Shown here one piece after another: positions 16,077 through 25,521 of a DNA stretch of 35,736 bases. Origin of the DNA: an uncultured Clostridium sp. Lineage in GTDB: Bacteria > Bacillota > Clostridia > TANB77 > CAG-508. Each line of letters starts with the position of its first letter. The first letter of the stretch is position 1. Under the pieces are notes generated by a model. The model was not told where the DNA came from, made no database searches, and saw only the letters and a program-made list of their open reading frames with translations. The DNA lies in the NCBI GenBank assembly GCA_948468505.1, contig CAOKJE010000013.1, positions 1-35,736 of the forward strand. Reading direction: 5' to 3'. Made by a program: the position numbers and the translations under genes.

Positions 16077-19000
16077 TTACATCGCTCCTAACTTCATAGA
16101 AAGCAATTTAGAAATACCATTTTCCTCCATGGTTACGCCATATACGGTGTCAGCTGCCTCCATTGTTCCTTTTCTATGAGTAATTACTAAAAATTGTGTA
16201 TCTTTCGAGAATTTTTTTAAGTATTCAGCAAATCGGTATACATTAACATCGTCTAAAGCTGCTTCGATTTCGTCTAACACGCAAAATGGCGCTGGATTTA
16301 TTTTTAGGATGGCAAATAGTAATGCTATTGCTGTAAAGGCTTTTTCTCCTCCTGATAGTAACATCATGTTTTGTAGCTTTTTGCCCGGTGGTTGTACGTT
16401 GATATCTATGCCACAATCTAATATGTTTTCTTCATCTTCTAGTTTTAAAGATGCATTTCCGCCACCAAATAGTTCTTTGAATACTTCTTCAAAGTTTTTG
16501 TTGATGATGGCAAATTGTTTTTTGAATTGCTCTTTCATGGTCTCGGTCATTTCTTGTATGATTTTTCTTAGCTTACTCATGGTGTCTTCTAAGTCTAGCC
16601 TTTGTTCACTCATGAAATCATATCTTTCTTTCATGGTTTTGTATTCTTCAATAGAATCTACATTGACACTTCCTAAGTCTTTGATTTGTGCTCTTAGGGT
16701 GTTTACTTGTTTTTGTGTGGTAGCCACATTTTCTGGCTTTTTGTATTCTCCTACATTGCTTGGTGTTAGTTCATATTCTTCCCACATTTTGTTGATTATA
16801 CTATTGATGTCTTCTTCTAACTTGGTTTTCTTAACATCAATTTTTATAATTTGTGCTTTTAGGTCTTCTATTACTTTAAATTTGTTTGTGATTTCTTCTT
16901 CTTGCTTTGATAATATTTCATTTTTGTCTGCTCTTTCTTTTTTTAGTCCTTCGATTTTTTCTCCACTGTTTTGCACATCTTGTTTAATATTTTCTATTTT
17001 TTCTTTGGTTTCTTCAATAGATGTCTCTAGTTCAAAATTGTCATGTTCAATTTTTTCAATTTGATTTTTTTTGTTTTCAATGCTTTTGCTTGCATTTTCA
17101 ATTTCTTGTCCAATTCTTTCTTGCATTTCTTCAATTGAGCTTTCACTTTCGTCAAAAGAAGATACTGAAATTTTTAGGTTGGTAATATCATAATTTAAGT
17201 CGTCTACATATTTTTGGTTGTCTTTATTGATTTGTGCAAATTCTGTAATGATTTTGGTTAGTTTTTCTGTTTCTTCTGTTAGTTCTTGAATTTGCTTATT
17301 GGTAGTTTCTTTGATAGTAACCGCTTCTTCTTTTTGCTTTTCTATGTCTTCTTGTTCTTCTTTTAATTTGTTTAATCTTTCTTCAGCTTTTGCAACGTTT
17401 TCATCAATTGCTAGTACTTTTTGCTTTTTGGTTGCATAGGTAATGTCTATTTCTTGAAGCTCTTTTTCTAAGCTAACAGCATTTTCTAGCGTTTCTTGTA
17501 TTTGTTCTTCATAGTCTTGTTGTTCTTTTTCCAGTTCTTCAATTTTTACGTTGAACTCTTTTATTTCTTTTTCTAATTTTTCAATTTCTTTTCCTCTTCC
17601 TAGAATATTAACTGTTTTTTTGCTAACGGATCCACCTGTAATGCTTCCAGATGCATTAATAATATCTCCCTCGATGGTAATAATGCGGAAGGAATAACTA
17701 TTTTGTTTGGCTAATTTAATGGCTGTATCCATGTTGTCTACAATTACCGTTTTTCCTAGCAAGCTGATTACAATTTGCTCATATTTTTTATTAAATTTTA
17801 TTAAGTCTGCCGCAATTCCTATTACGCCTTTTTCGTCTCCCTTGATTTTATCTAATTTCTTTCCTCTAACAGATGCAATTGGTAGAAAAGATGCTCGCCC
17901 TAAATTGTTTTTTCTTAAGTGCTCTACTAGTTTTTTGGCATCAGCCTCTGTTTCTGTTACAATATTTTGTAAGCTCGCTCCTAAGCACATTTCAATGGCT
18001 GTTTGGTATTTTTCTGGTACTTCAATTACACTAGCTAAGACCCCATGCATTCCTTTTCCTAAATCCTTAATGTTTTCACAGTCTTTTAAAAGTGTTTTTA
18101 CACTTTTTATATAGCCTTCTTTTTCCTTTTCAGTTTCAATTAGGAATTTTAGTTTTGATTCCTTGATGCGCATTTCGTTTTGGTAATTATGGATTCTAGT
18201 TTGATAGTCATTTATTTTCTTATCTGCTACTTCTTTTGTTTGGCTTACTTCTTCAATTGCTTTTACGATTTTGTTTCTTTTACTATCAATTTCATAAAAG
18301 TCTTTTGCAATTTCGTCTTTTTCTAGTCTTGTAGCATCTAATTCTGATATGTAGTTTGCCATTTCTGTTTTTATTTGAGATTGCCTTTTTTCATAGTTTT
18401 CTACGTTTATATCTTGTGTATTAACTTCTCCTTGTAATTCGTATTTTTTGTCTGTGTTTTTTTCTACTTGGGCTTTATGCTCTTCGATTTCTAATTCTTT
18501 GCTAGATAATTTTTTTGTTATTTGAGCTAGCTCTTCTTCTTTTTGTTGTAATTCTTTTTCGAATTTTTCTTTGTTTTGCTTTAGGTTATCTTTCTTTTCT
18601 TCTCTTTTTTTCATTTCTTCTTCTAACTCTTGTTTTTTGGCTTTTGCTTCTTCGATTTCTTTTTCAAATCTTTCTTTATTTTCATTATTATTGTGAATTC
18701 TTGTGTTTGCCACATTGATGTTTGAATTTAACATTTCAATTTCTTTTTGGCTAGCAAAGCCTAAGTTAGACATTTCTTCTATTTGGCTCGTTATGTTTTC
18801 TACTTGTATTTTTAATTCTTCTTTTAAGTTTCTGATTCTTTCTAGTTTTTCTTCTTCTTCTTGACATTGGTTTTTATAGATTTCTTCGTCTTTTACGATT
18901 TCTTCTAAACTTTCTTTATATTTTTCAATATTGTGCAAAAATAACCCTATTTCAATGTTTTTTAACTCTTCTTTTAAGTTTAAATATTTTTTTGCTTTTT

Positions 19001-19629
19001 CGGCTTGTCCTTTTAATGGCTCTATATTAGCCTCAATTTCTGCTAAGATGTCATTGATACGAAGTAGGTTTAATTTGGTTCTTTCTAATTTTTTTTCGCT
19101 TTCTTCTTTTCTACTTCTAAATTTTACGATTCCAGCCGCTTCTTCAAAGATATGTCTTCTGTCTTCTGATTTGTTGCTTAAAATTTCGTCAATTTTTCCT
19201 TGTCCTATGATGGAATAACCATCTTTTCCAATTCCTGTGTCCATAAATAATTCTAATACGTCTTTTAGCCTACATGGTACTTTGTTAATAAAGTAACCTG
19301 TTTCTCCACTTCTGTATATTTTTCTAGTAACTGTTACTTCTGTGTATTCGATGGCAAGTGCTCCATCTTGGTTATCAAATACTAAAGAAGCCTCTGCAAA
19401 TCCTAGAGACTTTCTATTTTGGGTTCCTGCAAATATGATGTCTAATGATTTTGCCCCTCTTAATGATTTCATACTTTGCTCTCCGTAGTACCCACCTGAT
19501 ACTATCTGATATGTTACTTTTTCCAGAGCCATTTGGACCAATAACTCCAGTGATTCCTGGTCTAAATTCTAATACCGTTTTATCGGCAAATGATTTAAAA
19601 CCTTGTAGTTCTAGTCTTTTTAAATACAT
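16077..19629 (-). CDS. smc: Chromosome partition protein SMC, read through one +1 CGG frameshift
   Basis: About 1183 aa, normal SMC length. The N-terminal head starts [20 protein letters not shown] with Walker [10 protein letters not shown] (about 32-40). Long coiled coils flank a hinge around 500-670 ([20 protein letters not shown] through ITGGSVSKK). The C-terminal head has [16 protein letters not shown] and the Walker [12 protein letters not shown]. It condenses and separates chromosomes with ScpA/ScpB. The 0 frame fails at codon 49 (CGG): unshifted it gives [11 protein letters not shown] and stops; skipping C gives [19 protein letters not shown], the universal SMC sequence. The head must form from both ends, so this important gene depends on the shift. 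Only one of about 1,180 codons is CGG. Confidence 0.95.
19483..19485 (-). other. +1 frameshift site (CGG) in smc
   Basis: Context CTA CGG A. Skipping C gives CTA GGA GAG CAA AGT, encoding L-G-E-Q-S, fully expected in SMC proteins. Confidence 0.95.
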
Positions 19630-19652
19630 TTATTATCACCTTTAGTATATTT

Positions 19653-19692
19653 TTAGGTTACAATTCTCTTTCTTGCTTGAACCGTAACCTAA
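19653..19692. repeat. Inverted repeat upstream of smc
   Basis: TTAGGTTAC (19653-19661) and GTAACCTAA (19684-19692) are perfect 9-bp arms with a 22-base loop, between the XRE gene stop and the smc start. It has no clear T-run, so it could be an operator or a weak terminator. Confidence 0.4.
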
Positions 19693-19739
19693 GTTTATAC
19701 TATTTTCGACATTTTGTAAAGAGTTATTTGGTAGAGTTA

Positions 19740-20072
19740 TTATACAAACTTTGCACTGGATACAATTTGCGCAATATTATAAATTAAACGTTGCTTGTCT
19801 GGTGTGCAGTTTAATAATACTTCATATAGTTCTCTGTTTAAATAGTTATGATTTTTTGGTAAGGCTCCTCCAATTAAGTATTCAATGCTTGCATTTAATA
19901 CATTTCCAATTTGTACTAATCTTTTTAAGTTAATTTGTGTAGAACCTCTTTCTACTCTGCTAATATACACTGTTGTTACATCTAACTCCTCTGCCAATCT
20001 TTCTTGTGACCAACACCTCCCCCTTCTTGCATCTTTAATTCTCTGGCCTATTACCTTGTAATCGATTTCCAT
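19740..20072 (-). CDS. XRE-family HTH regulator (110 aa)
   Basis: The HTH domain spans residues about 7-62: IGQRIKDARRGRCWSQERLA, then EELDVTTVYISRVERGSTQI, then IGNVLNASIEYLIGG. A C-terminal 45 residues (ELYEVLLNCTPDKQRLIYNI) is a short helical region shared by clostridial XRE regulators that ends in a hydrophobic helix. It is upstream of smc on the same strand but separated by an inverted repeat; co-transcription is possible. Target unknown. Confidence 0.85.
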   Translation of the reverse strand: MEIDYKVIGQRIKDARRGRCWSQERLAEELDVTTVYISRVERGSTQINLKRLVQIGNVLNASIEYLIGGALPKNHNYLNRELYEVLLNCTPDKQRLIYNIAQIVSSAKFV

Positions 20073-20182
20073 TTATACCACTTCCTTTTCAAAAGTAAAT
20101 ATAGCATTATAGGTTCCATTTGTCAATACTTTTTTGGAATTTATATGTAAAATTTTATTTATAGTCTAAGTCCCAACAGTTC

Positions 20183-20260
20183 GGCCCAACGGTTCCGGGT
20201 TTAAATGGGGACATTGTCTTTTTGGGCAATGTCCCCATTTAAACCCGGAACCGTTGGGCC
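20183..20260. repeat. Palindromic repeat B, perfect 34-bp arms
   Basis: The arms 20183-20216 and 20227-20260 are exact reverse complements over 34 bases (GGCCCAACGGTTCCGGG..., through TTAAATGGGGACATTG), with a 10-base loop TCTTTTTGGG. The unit shares GGTTCCGGGTTTAAATGGGGAC with repeat A at 12727. Flanks carry further CCAACGG-like pieces. It is much more G/C rich than its surroundings. It lies between the binding protein and the XRE gene and could act as a terminator at RNA level. Confidence 0.85.
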
Positions 20261-20277
20261 ACCATTGGACCGTTGGA

Positions 20278-21286
20278 TTATTTAATAGCTTCTTTGGCAT
20301 ATTGGTTATTAACAATTTTTTCATAAGGTGCTGTTTGCTTTAATTCTCCTGCCATTGTCATAACCTCTTGTAATCGATTAAAAGCTTCTTCTTTTAAAAC
20401 TGGTGTTTCATTCCATGCATCTATGTCTTTATAACTTTGAATCGCTGCTTCTAACATTTCTATTTGTGTGTCTGGGAAAAAGCTTCCTATTGCTTCTGCA
20501 ATTTCTTTTGCTGTATGTTCTTTTACCCATTGTTGCCCTTTGTAAATGGCTTTTGTAAATTTTTGAATGGTTTCTTTGTTGTTCTCTATATAGCTTTTTT
20601 TAGCAAAATAGGCTGTGTACGGAATTTCTCCTGCTGCTTCTCCTACCGATGCTACAATGTATCCTTTTTGTTGGTTTTCGGTCATAGATGCTGTAGGTTC
20701 AAATAGGGTTACATAGTCACTGTTTCCACTGGCAAAGGCTCCTGCCATTAAGTCAAATTTGATGCTGTCGTCTAGTGTTACATCTTTTCCTGGTGTTAGT
20801 CCATTTTGTTTTAATACATATTCTAGTGTCATGTAAGGTACGCCACCTTTTCTTCCGGGTATTACTAGTTTCCCTTTTAGGTCTTGCCAGCTAAAGTTTT
20901 GGGTTTGCTTTCTTGCAACAAGAAATGAACCGTCTTTTTTGGTCATTTGTGCAAATACTTGTGCATAGTCCTCTTTTCCTTCATTATAGACATATATGGA
21001 TGCCTCTGGTCCTGCAAATCCGAATGTCACATTGATTGGCAAGTACTGCTGTCATAACTGCATCTGCTCCTTGCCCTGTTGTTAGTTCTATGTTCATTCC
21101 ATTTTCTTTAAAGTATCCATTGTTAATGGCTACGTATTGTGGCGCATAGAAAACAGAACGGGTTACTTCATTTACTTTTATCGTTTGTAAATTTTCCTTT
21201 GGCTTGGTTTGTTTGATGGCTGCCAAAATACCAATTGCTACCGCTATAATAAGAACAGCAACAACTACGATTAGTCTTTTTTTCAT
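20278..21286 (-). CDS. ABC-transporter substrate-binding protein (SsuA/THI5-like), one +1 CGG frameshift
   Basis: About 335 aa. The N-terminus has a signal-anchor helix (RLIVVVAVLIIAVAIGILAA) with no lipobox Cys. Then the periplasmic-binding core: FYAPQYVAINNGYFKENGMN, ELTTGQGADAVMTAVLANQC, GFAGPEASIYVY, and LVIPGRKGGVPYMTLEYVLK. This is the NMT1/SsuA-type pattern for small anions or thiamine precursors; the ligand cannot be told. At codon 89 an in-frame CGG breaks the frame; skipping C gives NQCDI-G-FAGPEASIY, the conserved motif. It belongs with the permease and ATPase, though a DUF4143 ATPase lies between. Confidence 0.88.
21020..21022 (-). other. +1 frameshift site (CGG) in substrate-binding protein
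   Basis: Context ATT CGG A. Skipping C gives ATT GGA TTT GCA GGA CCA, encoding I-G-F-A-G-P. Confidence 0.9.
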
Positions 21287-21356
21287 GATATCCTCCCTTT
21301 CTTTGTTTTTTATATTTTATGTTAAGGTTGGTAATCATGTGAAAAAAGTTATTTGG

Positions 21357-22629
21357 TTACAACAATTCGATTGGTATTAAATTATTGTTTTTATCTAGTG
21401 GGAAAATGTCTTTTGTTAAACATATTACACCACCATTTTCAACTTCCATTCCTAATTTTTCTACTACGTCAAAATTCTTGATTGCTTGCTTTCCTGGATT
21501 ATAGCTCTTTTTTATTTCTAATGGATATATTTTATTAGCATATACCATTAATAAATCAATTTCTTTTCCATTATTATCTCTATAATAATACAAATATTTT
21601 CTACTATCTAAACCTTCGTTTGAAAAGGATTTTATAATTTCTGTTACTACATATGTTTCTAGAATTACTCCATTAAAAGCACTTTTTTCTAGTGTTATAC
21701 TATCCATGTATCCTGCTAAAAAACAAGCCAGTCCTGTATCCATGAAATACAATTTTGGTCTTTTTACAATTCTTGATGCATTATTGTTATAATATGGTTG
21801 TAACAAATATACTAGTCCTGTGCTTACTAATATAGATAACCAATTTTGTGCTGTCATATTGTTTACTTCTATCGCATTTGCTATATCATTTATGTTTAAT
21901 TCTTGTCCTGTTCTTACAGCTACTGATTCGATGAATTTTAAAAATTTAATTTCATCTTTTACCTTTATTAATTCTCTAATATCTCTTTCTATATATGTTT
22001 TAATATAACTTTCAAAAAAATCTTTTGGGTCTATATGGGGATTTGTATATAATTCTGGGTAATTTCCTTTTAATATTTTTTCATATAGTTGGTCTACTTC
22101 TAGTCTATTTGCTTTTTCTCTTTTTTCTAAGTTTTCTTGGTTTGGTAAAAAAATGCTGTCTTTTTTGTTTTCAATTTCTCGATTGGATAATGGATACAAT
22201 TCTAAAATACCTACTCTTCCTGCTAACGAATCGCTTACTACCTTCATAGTATGAAATACTTGTGAACCTGTTAAGTAATATTGTCCGCGTTGCTTGTACT
22301 TTATTGTCTTCCAAGTGTTCCTGCCTTTTTTGGTCTACTATTATTTTAATGTAAGATAATAAATTGGGTGCATATTGGAACTCATCTATTATGATTGGTG
22401 GTTTATACTTTTCTAAAAACATTTCTGGTTCTTCTATTGCTAATGCTCTTATTGATAAATTGTCTAATGATACATAGTTTATTTTATTTTTTTCTTGTTT
22501 TTGTAAATTATTTAATAATGTTGTTTTTCCTACTTGTCTTGCTCCCGTAATAATTATAACAGGAAATGCTTTGGCTAGTTTTTTTAGTTTATTCTCCATA
22601 CTTCTTTTTATGTACTTACTCAATATCAT
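21357..22629 (-). CDS. AAA / DUF4143 ATPase 2, read through one +1 CGG frameshift
   Basis: About 423 aa. The Walker A is IITGARQVGKTTLLNNL (about 25-41), Walker B PPIIIDEFQYAP. At codon 115 CGG breaks the frame; skipping C gives NKVQAT-G-QYYLTGSQVFHTM, and the rest (SDSLAGRVGILELYPLS..., then EIDLLMVYANKIYPLEIKKS) follows to 21357. The join restores the sensor motif L-T-G-S-Q of the family. Located between permease and binding protein of the importer; it is unclear whether it is linked to it or an inserted gene. A separate paralogue is at 12894. Confidence 0.88.
22285..22287 (-). other. +1 frameshift site (CGG) in DUF4143 ATPase 2
   Basis: Context ACG CGG A. Skipping C gives ACG GGA CAA TAT TAC, encoding T-G-Q-Y-Y, followed by L-T-G-S-Q. 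Confidence 0.9.
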
Positions 22630-22739
22630 AGTCTCCTTTCATTTTTATTATACTTCTATTATACTATTTTTATTAATTTTTTCAATATTTTTATACAAAT
22701 TTATAGTTAGACTATATTTTTGTATAAATTCTAAAAAAG

Positions 22740-22773
22740 AAAAAGACAGCCTTAATCTAAGAATTGCCTTTTT
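22740..22773 (-). terminator. Likely terminator after the permease gene
   Basis: On the minus strand AAAAAGGCA pairs with TGTCTTTTT (one wobble), with an inner CTTA/TAAG stem. It would end the ATPase-permease transcript before DUF4143 ATPase 2, which argues against one common transcript for all four genes. Confidence 0.5.
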
Positions 22774-22782
22774 CTCCAAAAA

Positions 22783-23593
22783 CTATTTCAACTTTTTAGA
22801 TTTTGTAATCATTTTTTCTAATAGTAATACCACTCCATACATAATTCCTGCAACAATTCCTAAAATAATGACACTTGCCATTACTAAATCTAATTTAAAT
22901 ACTTGCCCACCATAAACGATTAAGTAGCCAAGGCCTGCTTTGGATACTAAGAATTCTCCCGATATCACACCTACTAGCGATAGTCCAATGTTGACTTTTA
23001 AGGAGTTGATAAAGGTTGACAGATTGGCTGGTAATACTATTTTTGTTAAGATTTGAAATTTTGTTGCTTGAAAGGTTTTTGCCATTTTTATAACTTCTTT
23101 GTCTGTTTTTAAAAAGCCATTTAAGTTTTCTAAAATGGTTACAATTAACGAAATTGCCACTGCCATTACAATAATTGCTGGTGTTCCTGCCCCTACCCAG
23201 ATAATAATTACTGGTCCGCAAAGCTACCTTTGGTAAGCTATTTAATACTACTAAATAAGGGTCTGCTACTTTTGATAAGAAATTAGACCACCATAGAATA
23301 ATGGCAATTATAATCCCTAACAAAGTTCCTAATAAAAAACCAATTACTGTTTCATAAACGGTAACACCAATGTGTTTTAGTAAATCATTAGAACCTAAAT
23401 TGATAAGTGTTTCCCAAATTCTGCTTGGTTGGCTGGTAATAAAACTGTCAATTATTTTTTGGTTAGCCAAAACCTCCCATATACCAAGAAATCCTACTAG
23501 TATTAGTATTTGTGTTAAAAATATCCAATATTTTTTTTGTTTTTGTTTTTTTAAAAATTGTTTTCTTTCTTTTGAAATTAGTTGTTTATTCAT
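22783..23593 (-). CDS. ABC-transporter permease (SsuC/TauC-like), one +1 CGG frameshift
   Basis: About 269 aa with six membrane helices. The binding-protein-dependent permease loop is present: KMAKTFQATKFQILTKIVLP (EAA-type motif). The start overlaps the end of the ATPase gene by eight bases, showing translational coupling. An in-frame CGG at codon 126 breaks the frame; skipping C gives LPKVAL-G-PVIIIWVGAG, the family consensus (L-P-K-x-A-L-x-P-x-x-I-x-W-x-G). It forms the membrane channel of the importer with the ATPase at 23586. Confidence 0.92.
23216..23218 (-). other. +1 frameshift site (CGG) in permease
   Basis: Context TTG CGG A. Skipping C gives TTG GGA CCA GTA ATT, encoding L-G-P-V-I. 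Confidence 0.92.
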
Positions 23594-24353
23594 CGACCTT
23601 CAGCTCCCTCCATAAAGTATTAAAATATTGGCTAAACTTAGGTTTTTCTCTACAGTTAATTGGATTTCTGTTTTCCATGTCAAAGTCGATTTTGTGAATA
23701 TCTTTTACCGTTCCTGGTCTTGCATTTAAGACTACTACTCTATTTGACATGCTAATGGCTTCGGAAATATCATGGGTAACCATTAAAGCTGTAATTCCTT
23801 CTTTTTTTAATATATTATAGATGTCATTTGTTACCATGATTCTTGTTTGATAGTCTAAGGCTGAAAAGGCTTCGTCTAATAAAAGGATTTTGGGTTTTAC
23901 GGCTAAGGTTCGAATTAAGGCAACTCTTTGCCTCATGCCTCCTGATAATTCGCTTGGGTATTTATCTTTAAAGTCATATAAATCATATTTTTTTAGTAAT
24001 TCTTCTACATAGGCTTTGGATTCTTTGTCTTTTTTTCCCTTAACTTCCAATCCAAACATGGTGTTGCTTAAAATAGTTCTCCATTCTAATAAACAGTCTC
24101 TTTGTAGCATGTAACCTATTTTAGGTGATATGCCCTTTGTTTCTTCTCCTTCTATGTAGATTTCTCCTTCTGTTTTTTCTTCTAATCCTGCTATAATGGA
24201 TAGTAAGGTTGATTTTCCACATCCACTTGGTCCAATGATGCTTACAAATTCTCCACGGTTTACTCTTAGGTTGATGTTTTGTAAGGCTAGTATTTCTCCT
24301 TCTTTGTTTTGGTATTTTTTGCTTACGTTTTTAACTTCTAGTATTTTTTCCAT
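23586..24353 (-). CDS. ABC-transporter ATP-binding protein (SsuB/TauB-like)
   Basis: 255 aa, standard length. Walker A GPSGCGKST (about 42-50), Q-loop in GYMLQRDCLLEWRT, signature LSGGMRQRVAL, Walker B ILLLDEAFSALD, and the switch His in VTHDISEAI. The Leu-Glu-Trp after the Q-loop is common in nitrate/sulfonate/taurine importers. The gene is intact: its only CGG strings (such as ACG GTA) are out of frame. It is first in the operon, 8-base overlap with the permease. Confidence 0.95.
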   Translation of the reverse strand: MEKILEVKNVSKKYQNKEGEILALQNINLRVNRGEFVSIIGPSGCGKSTLLSIIAGLEEKTEGEIYIEGEETKGISPKIGYMLQRDCLLEWRTILSNTMFGLEVKGKKDKESKAYVEELLKKYDLYDFKDKYPSELSGGMRQRVALIRTLAVKPKILLLDEAFSALDYQTRIMVTNDIYNILKKEGITALMVTHDISEAISMSNRVVVLNARPGTVKDIHKIDFDMENRNPINCREKPKFSQYFNTLWRELKVDE

Positions 24354-24425
24354 TGTTTTTATGCCTCCTTGAAAGGGCTTTGTTTTGCCCTTTATTATAT
24401 TTTATGTAAAATGCACAAAAGGAGT

Positions 24426-25231
24426 TCATAATTTTTCTTCTATTATTCTTAACAATTCTTCTTGTGTTTTACTATCTAGCACATCGTTTAGTAGTTCGCT
24501 TATAATATTACCGTAATTGTTGCACTTGCTTTTTGGTATTAGCAAGCCTTATCACAACTTTTAAATTTTCTACTAATTCTTGATTACTTTGTGCTTTTTC
24601 TAAATACATAGCATAACCAATCATGGTCTCACTTTCTAGTAACTGCTTGGTTGAAAGTTCATTAACATTTATGAAATTAACTTCTAAATTCATTTTATAG
24701 TCTTCATAGGTATAGTCCTCTACCTGTTCTTCTTCCAAGCTTTCTGGCATTTCCCATTCTTCTTGCCCTGTATAGATAACAATTGGCACTATAATTGGGT
24801 ATTCTGTATCTTTTCCTATCTTTTTGTTTTTACTCCATTCTCTCATAATGTCTAAGCAGTAATTCATTATTTTATATTGTATGTTATTATCAACGCTAGA
24901 TTGATGCACAATTAAAAAGAAAATCTCTTGATTTTTTAGTTTGTATATTAAATTGGTTTCTTTGTCTTTGTATTTCTTGGTGATATAACTGTTGTTATAT
25001 CGAACTAATTCTCCTTTTTTTACTACATTTTGTGACTCTACAAATTGATTAATCAACTCCACTACTTCTTTTGTATCTTGCAATATGCTTTTGATTAGTT
25101 TATCTTGTGAATCTGCTTTTTTCGCTCCACCGAAGTTCATATTCCACACTTTCTTCTGCTAATTGCATTACTGCATGTAGCCTATAGGTGTGAATGCATT
25201 TAATATATTGACCATATGTAAAAACCTTCAA
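24426..25231 (-). CDS. Rpn-like PD-(D/E)XK family protein, two +1 CGG frameshifts, hidden N- and C-termini
   Basis: About 267 aa from a TTG at 25231 (AGGAGG seven bases upstream). The corrected N-terminus is MKVFTYGQYIKCIHTYRLHA, then VEYEL-G-GAKKADSQDKLIK. This is the form I recall for clostridial Rpn/transposase-like nucleases. The core has IFFLIVHQSSVDNNIQYKI and YPIIVPIVIYTGQEEW. A second CGG (codon 240) is directly followed by TAA in the 0 frame; skipping C gives QQL-G-NIISELLNDVLD and a TGA at 24426. The usual Glu before HQS appears to be Val (LIVHQS), so nuclease activity may be lost. Conventional calling would report only 25149-24508, missing both ends. Confidence 0.82.
24511..24513 (-). 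other. +1 frameshift site (CGG TAA) at 3' part of Rpn-like gene
   Basis: Context TTA CGG TAA. Skipping C gives TTA GGT AAT ATT ATA AGC, encoding L-G-N-I-I-S, and an open tail of 28 residues with the helical look of the family's C-terminus. Confidence 0.8.
25130..25132 (-). other. +1 frameshift site (CGG) at 5' part of Rpn-like gene
   Basis: Context CTT CGG T. Reading from the TTG at 25231 reaches it after 33 codons; skipping C gives CTT GGT GGA GCG, encoding L-G-G-A and entering the main ORF. This is the one site found by predicting it from the pattern rather than from overlapping ORFs. Confidence 0.85.
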
Positions 25232-25521
25232 TATAATTCCTCCTAATTTCATCTTTTTTGCTTTTAATATTAATTTTTATTCATTAGTAAAAGAATTTCT
25301 ATTATATTATTCTTTTCTATCACCTGATTTCTTTTTATTTTTTGAATTGTCGCGATTTAATTTGGAATTAAATTTTGAACAAAGTTTTTAAATTGGATAT
25401 GAAAACTAGTTTAATTAAAACACAAAATAAAAAGCTTTGCAATATTTTCGACAAAGCTTCTTAAAATTCGACAAAACTTCTTAATTTTCTACATCACTTT
25501 TTGTAGAAAACTCTTTTAAAT
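25232..25521. other. Intergenic gap between Rpn-like gene and trmL
   Basis: 290 bases, very A/T rich, no convincing ORF. It contains the trmL terminator (25424-25459), near-repeats of TTCGACAAA(G/A)CTTCTTAA, and the ribosome binding site of the Rpn-like gene at its 5' edge. Confidence 0.5.
25424..25459 (-). terminator. Terminator after trmL
   Basis: On the minus strand AAGCTTTG pairs with CAAAGCTT around a 12-base loop and is followed by TTTTATTTTG. Confidence 0.7.

Noticed and set aside
16309..19218. Plus-strand ORFs opposite smc
   Set aside because: They are antisense shadows of the smc coiled coil, rich in Ser/Phe/Leu from the reverse of Glu/Lys codons.
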